A DNA stretch of 64,000 nucleotides from contig NC_068357.1 in NCBI RefSeq assembly GCF_020536995.1, positions 131,042,352-131,106,351 of the forward strand. Direction: 5' to 3'. Within the stretch, counting starts at the first letter, position 1. Each line of letters starts with the position of its first letter. Below, in pieces: positions 58,501 through 64,000 of this stretch. The notes under the pieces are model-generated. The model was given only the letters and a program-made list of their open reading frames with translations, was not told the origin of the DNA and did no database searches. The stretch is from Dreissena polymorpha. Lineage: Eukaryota > Mollusca > Bivalvia > Myida > Dreissenidae. Position numbers and translations under genes: made by a program.

Positions 58501-61340
58501 ATTTGATTATTTTCGGTACATTTGATCAGACTTTATAATCTACGTTAACGTAAAGAAAAAGCAAGATAATTTTTAATGGATCGTGATTCAGAAGATGCCT
58601 GTCCATAATTAGCCTTATAAATTGTGGGAATAAAAAGCAGAAAGTCAAAAAACAAAACAAACAAGAAGTGTCTAGAAAGTGCGTACATACACGTAATTTA
58701 AGTTCATAGGTTAATTAATACTATAATTTTTACATCAAACACATATTTTATTTGTTTATTTGTACATCACAAAAAGAACAACAACAAAACTGGATTAAGG
58801 ATATTCATAATGTCAAGGTTATTTAATGCCAACACGTCTACTCGTATTTGTAACTGGGCTGTGTGATCGTGTGTCGTTTGGCCATTTTCACAGACTAGTC
58901 TGGATTTCAGAATACGACACAATGTAAATCACATATTTTATAATGATTCTTTAGGAAAAGACATTAGTGGTGGTGCCTTTCTATCAATACAGCTAATGAA
59001 ATATTAGAATTATTAATTCCGGTCTACTGCCGGGAATTTTCTCCAAGACTCCATTGATTATTAATTGAGGCATAAGCGTGGGTTAGACATTTGCGCCAAA
59101 TAGGTTTGGCTGACCTGCCTTTACCATTTATTCAGGAGATGTTAGTGGAAACAAATAAGTTATTTTGTGTGGAACCATATCGTTATTTCGCTCTCCTTTA
59201 AAATTTTCCCTGACACAGACTGATTGCTAGTGTCAAAGAATTATGGAAATACGCCATAGCATGCTTGTCTCGCTGCGCCTGACACACTATAAACAACCAT
59301 GCCTGTCGTGGTCTGCTTGAAATAAAATGTATGATACACAAAAAAACGCACACAAAGAGATGCATAATTTCAAGTGCGTTGACATAAACGATGATACAAA
59401 AATATGTTGATATTCAAAAGACAGTGACATAATGTTATGTGTGCATCTATGTATATATATATATATATTATAAACCCCGACCGCGTACGTCACACATGTG
59501 TGGCTAGATAAGTAAACGACTTCCATTCTACCATGGGCACTATACTATTGCGGTAGTTTTTTCTCACAATACAAGACACGTGATATTTGCCGACAAGTTT
59601 TCATTCATTTCTCTCCCCAAAACTTGTGTTCTTTAATATCTTGAAAGAAATACTGTGTTATCAACATATGGCGTTAATTGGTAGTGCATTTCGTCTTCCA
59701 CTGACGAATAATTGAACAAGCTTTGACCCTGAAATTATTGGGGATGTAATTTACCGGTTATGTGTGATTGTAACTTTGCCAAAATGTGTGTCTTCGTTTC
59801 GCGTGGATACGCAGAGAGTAGTCCGCATGTCCCTACAGTGTTCAGTGTTACATCTTATACCCCAAAGACGTGGTTCCTTTGTTTTTCGATTTTTCGTCTA
59901 TTTGCAACGCAAATATAGGCTTTTGTAACACCGCATTTAAAAATCACAGGGACAACGGTTGTCCTTTTCCAAGCCTTCCCTGATTTTGGGCAGACGAAAT
60001 AGATATTTAATATAGTATTTCGTAATTCTTACAATTTTTCATTGAGAAACTTTTTTCTAACAATTTATTTCAAGAACACTGCTTACACCATTTTAGTAAA
60101 CTTTTCTAAGATCGTTGTACGTGAAAACATCGTTCTTAGAAACTAAAACAAATTTCGTTCGTAAAACAATTCTGTTATTAACAAAAGCGAGTTATTTTTT
60201 GAAAAAAAACATCTACAAAGCTAACTTAAAAGAATTTCTTCCTTTGAAAATAAAGGGAGACAATTATATTACTGATTCATGCGAGATAGGGGACTTTTAT
60301 TGCTTGGCAATAGTCTTGTTCTTCATAAAAAATCTTTTTGATAGCCTTTTACGTTTATATTCAGACAACTTATCCTTTAACATTTACTTCAGCATAAACT
60401 TCCGTGTATCTAGCAAATAGACGTTCAACGCCATCGGCGCTCTCGTTGCTCAGTGTTTGTATCAATCTCTTGCACGACGGTTACATTACATTCACCTCTG
60501 TGTTGGGCTCAGAACGGACTATTGCTATGAAAGCGTCTCATTTATGTCATGATCATTCCAAGCGTTCATCTTTGTGGTTACAGAATACTAAACAATCTCT
60601 TGCACGACGGTTACATTGCATTTACTGCATTAAAGAAAACCATCTCATACCATGATATCTTATATCGGTCTTAATTCATTATTATAAAATTGATATGGTT
60701 TTTTATGTTAAGAAACCAACATACATACACACGTCGAAGCAATTCCTAACGTCACTAAAAAAAAATATGTTCAATTGTTTACATTTGTGAAGTGCCTGGA
60801 ATGATTTCATCTGCGTAAATGGGCAATAAATTAGTTCCAAAGAGTTGCATTAAAACTCGCAAGTTTTTGCACGATTTATCGTACATTTAAAAGTCATATT
60901 TCTTAATTTAATGCATGCGATCTTAAATATCCAATCAAATATACGTTGAATGCTTTTGTTCGGTTTTATCTATTTTATAGACAAAATGGAGGGCTGAGCC
61001 TTTCGCAGAGTTGTATGTGAGAGCAAGGAACGACAACTCTGCGTGGAGATTGTGTTTGTATTGTCTCATAATCTTCCGGGGGTTCTAGTCAACTAATCGA
61101 ATAAATGGAGTGTATTCGTTCGGGTCTGCTGGCGTTATGTACATGTCATTTAAGGTTAAAAGCTTGGTTAAACATCTTGTAATCTACGCCGAAAAAAGTG
61201 AAGTAAAGAATCCATGAAATTATAACAGCCAAAACCTCATCAAAACACAAAAGATCGACAACACATTAACAACTTCCCTTACCCATTAAACTTCAACCTA
61301 AACACCATAATACTCGCTATGAAGTTGAAGTTTTATTTGC
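58501..61340. other. Spacer upstream of the vWA gene
   Basis: No gene recognised. CAATCTCTTGCACGACGGTT occurs twice, at about 60461 and 60591 (130 bp apart). A TATATA run lies near 59452. Confidence 0.5.
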
Positions 61341-61353
61341 AGGTTTGTCCACA

Positions 61354-63904
61354 ATGATAACTCGACATGCGTTCATTGTCCTGATGCTAGTACCGATGTC
61401 GCAGGTTTTGGCTCAGGGAGATATTAAATCAGGTATACATGAACGCGTTTCAATAAACTGTTGTTGTTATTTTCGTAATGAATTAAACTTAAATATACAG
61501 CACAGCATTAAACATTTAACTTTGTCATACATGGAAAAGAGGATTACGTACTTTTCAGTAACACTATACTTTTCAGTATTTTAAATGCACAGCAGCTTTG
61601 GACAGTTGTCTTTCTATTCCCAAGCATGCCGTCCGGAAGCAGACGTCATTTTTCTCATGGACGGTTCGGACAGCATCGCGGAGTTGGAGTTCTCGCAGCA
61701 ACGAAACTTCATTCGCCGGTTCGTCGAGACGACCGATGTGGCGCCCGATGCGGTCCGTGTTGGGGTGGCGGTGGTGAGCAGTCGGGTGGGCGACGTGCTC
61801 AACCTCAACCTTAACATGACGCGGGTAGAGCTACTGGACGCATTGCAGACGCTTGATCAGCCGCAGGAGGGCTCCCGCACGGACCTCGGCTTGATCGAGA
61901 TGGAACAATTGTTCAGCGCACACGGTGGGTATTTGTTGTTGCTGCTGTTGCAAAAGTGTGTATTTCTGGTAAGCTTTCAAATTATATATCAATTGGAATT
62001 TAGTGACTTTACAGGACACTTCAAGGGTTCGAGGGTATCCAGTGTATTTTAATGAGGCATGGTTTGTATCTTGTCGGTTTGAATGTATTTTAAATAGGAT
62101 GGGCGTGCATCTTATAGCAATTAGGTTTTGCTCTCAGCTAAGGTTAGTTATTAAGTGGAATTAAGTGTAATTTTTGAGAAAAAGATGGGTACTTAGTTAA
62201 ATGTATTAAGTATTCTGGGCATATGCTGGGTATCAAGTGGAATATCAAGTAAAAATAAAATTAATGTTTTCTGAAGGGTAAATAAGTGATGAGCATGTTT
62301 AAATTATGCAATTAAAAACAATAATAAGAAAAACTATACTATGATGTTTAACTACAACTGCTTAAATAACACGACCTAATTGAATATTTAGATCACTCAC
62401 GGGTAAGACATCTCTGAAATGTTAAAGTGTGAGCAAATCAAAGCCCAAATAATATAGACATAAACAGTTAACTTCTACAATACTTTCATCATGCCCGTAT
62501 TAAAGAAATAAAAACCTATCCGATAAATAGTTTTGTGTCACAAAACTACAATAAATAAGCATTATTGGGCCACGCTCATGGAACACTTTAGCCTGTGCAG
62601 TCCGCACAGGCTTATCAGAGACGATAATTTGCGCTTATACTGGATTTTAGTTGGAGACTTTCTTTAAACGAAAACTTCCCTAAAAGCGGACCTCCAATGC
62701 CTACCGGTATGCCTGAAGCCCGGATGTCTCAGAGCGCGGTTAATATTTATACGTTAAAAAGTGATAACAACAGCGTGACAGCATTCTTTAATTTTCAACA
62801 AAGCTCCTTTTACAAAATTAAAATGTTTGTTCAACACGTTGATTACGCGACACGTTTATTACGTATACGTGGTTTGATATGGTGTTTTTAATGACTGTTC
62901 CTATAAATCATGACACAATTTATCAAAAGAATCGGTTTTACTAATTCTGCATATAATAAAATTATTCGTGAATTTTATGCGTGAAATAAATCAACATAAT
63001 CTGTTTCAAAATACTTGTATCGTTCGATGTTGCATGCCCCAGTTATAGTGTAAAAAAACTAAAAATGCGTTAAACATCATATATCTTGTAATAGAAGAAT
63101 ATGCGTGTTTGTGGAATTAAAAAAAAGAAATGACATAAGAACTTTTGGAGTAAGTCCTATACTTTATTTATGTGCTTATAAACACTTCTTTAACCGTTAT
63201 ATTACTAAAAGCACATTTGAAAAATGGTGGTATTGATATCGAAACGAAATATGGTTATGTGTTTATACTAAATGAAAATAATCTACCTGCTGTTTGTTCC
63301 AAGGGCGCCGTGGTGTCCTGCGTATCGGTGTTTTACTGACGGACGGACGGGCGAAGTTCGAGCGGGCGGCGGAAGCGGAAGCCCAGGTCGTCAAGGACGC
63401 CGGCGTCTTTCTGGTCGCCATAGGCGTCGGACGTCTCATAAAGGTGGGTTCGTTTGTATTTCGATTTTTGCTCAGTGTTGGTATTGTCTCATACAATAAA
63501 ATTCTAATAAGATAATGTTAATCACATTTAATACGAAGACACCATTATTTTATCGAGACACATTTATAAATTTAAAAAAAGTGTGAGGACGCCATTGTAC
63601 CAAACTAGTTTGTCAGTCAAAGAATATACAGTTATATTTATTATTTTATTTAATCGATAGGATGCACACTCAATATCTTTAACTTAAATAACTTAAATCT
63701 CTCTTTACGAGTAGACAACGGAGCTAGAGAAGCTCGCCTCCACGCAGGGTAACGCGTACAACCTGGAGCCCCTGGAGCTCTCCACGCGCCTCCTGCTCGA
63801 AACCGTCTCCTTCCTGGGCCAAGAGGCATGCGCAGGACATCGCCTTCTTGACCTCAAGAACGCCGAGGCGGTGATGGCGACCGGCTCCCAGCTTTCGTCA
63901 TTCG
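61354..63904 (+). CDS. Secreted von Willebrand factor A-domain protein (5' part, runs off the window)
   Basis: Exons 61354-61432, 61625-61924, 63304-63443 and 63715-63904 join in frame (phases 1, 1, 0, 1); the last has a GTACGC donor, so the gene continues past 64000. The first exon encodes a signal peptide (MITRHAFIVLMLVPMSQVLA). After Cys, a full vWA domain follows: VIFLMDGSDSI (MIDAS DxSxS), SRTDLGL (MIDAS Thr) and IGVLLTDGRA (MIDAS Asp), then VFLVAIGVG and LLLETVSFLGQEAC closing the Cys pair. vWA proteins of this kind (collagen-VI, matrilin and mollusc matrix proteins) bind other extracellular proteins through Mg2+. Acceptor TTTGCAG at 61342 just before the ATG implies an untranslated upstream exon. 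The exact subfamily depends on the missing 3' part. Confidence 0.85.
62567..62739. mobile_element. Fold-back element, family P, copy 6 (partial) in a vWA-gene intron
   Basis: The left arm with GCCTGTGCAGTCCGCACAGG and the centre are present; the right arm is mostly lost. Confidence 0.75.
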
Positions 63905-64000
63905 GTACGCCGCCATTGTCTGGTAACCAGATGGCTGTCTTGTCAATGGTAACTTCTGCCCCGATTACGGAAAAAAGCTTGTTGCGCCGTTTTTCAGCGA

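Noticed and set aside
61614-61817. Minus-strand and alternate-frame ORFs over the vWA exon
   Set aside because: Shadows of the GC-rich real exon.

Overview
The window looks like chromosomal DNA of an invertebrate animal, most probably a bivalve mollusc. Evidence: AT-rich introns and intergenic DNA with GC-rich exons, spliced genes of metazoan families (motile-cilium docking protein, homeodomain, secreted vWA protein, adhesion-type GPCR), a very high load of TIR/fold-back elements, and satellites of a kind I associate with bivalves. Several repeats remind me of the zebra/quagga mussel genus Dreissena; that is recollection, not something proved here.

Layout. 1-5.5 kb: a nearly complete CR1/L2-like LINE (esterase/zinc-knuckle ORF1, EN-RT ORF2) sitting in an older, different LINE (5.5-6.9 kb). 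6.9-14.4 kb: a transposon nest. A hAT relic with 8-bp target duplication is split by a pogo-like element whose transposase carries a C-terminal PHD finger; that element holds a Penelope-like RT relic and a 1.4-kb TIR element. 14.55-15.19 kb: the last three coding exons of a receptor resembling an adhesion/class-B GPCR. 15.2-26.6 kb: no host gene; a broken Tigger-like element, a 28-bp minisatellite, fold-back elements and one half of a widely spaced inverted repeat pair.

26.7-52.8 kb: a complete 12-exon gene for a coiled-coil protein of the outer dynein arm docking family (ODAD1/CCDC63), about 580 aa, with all splice phases consistent. Its 15-kb intron contains a two-exon antisense homeobox gene (homeodomain plus PLDLS, a CtBP-type motif), a perfect 54-bp satellite, an array rich in nuclear-receptor sites and a 1-kb Tigger derivative. 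Two of its introns carry tandem repeats that look copied from the adjoining exon end together with the splice donor.

52.9-61.3 kb: repeats only (palindromic elements with paired TGACGTCA sites, a TIR element containing a tRNA-like Pol III promoter, fold-backs). 61.35 kb to the end: the 5' part of a secreted von Willebrand factor A-domain protein with an intact MIDAS.

The three forward host genes and the antisense homeobox gene show no operon-like arrangement; they are independent spliced genes in repeat-rich DNA.
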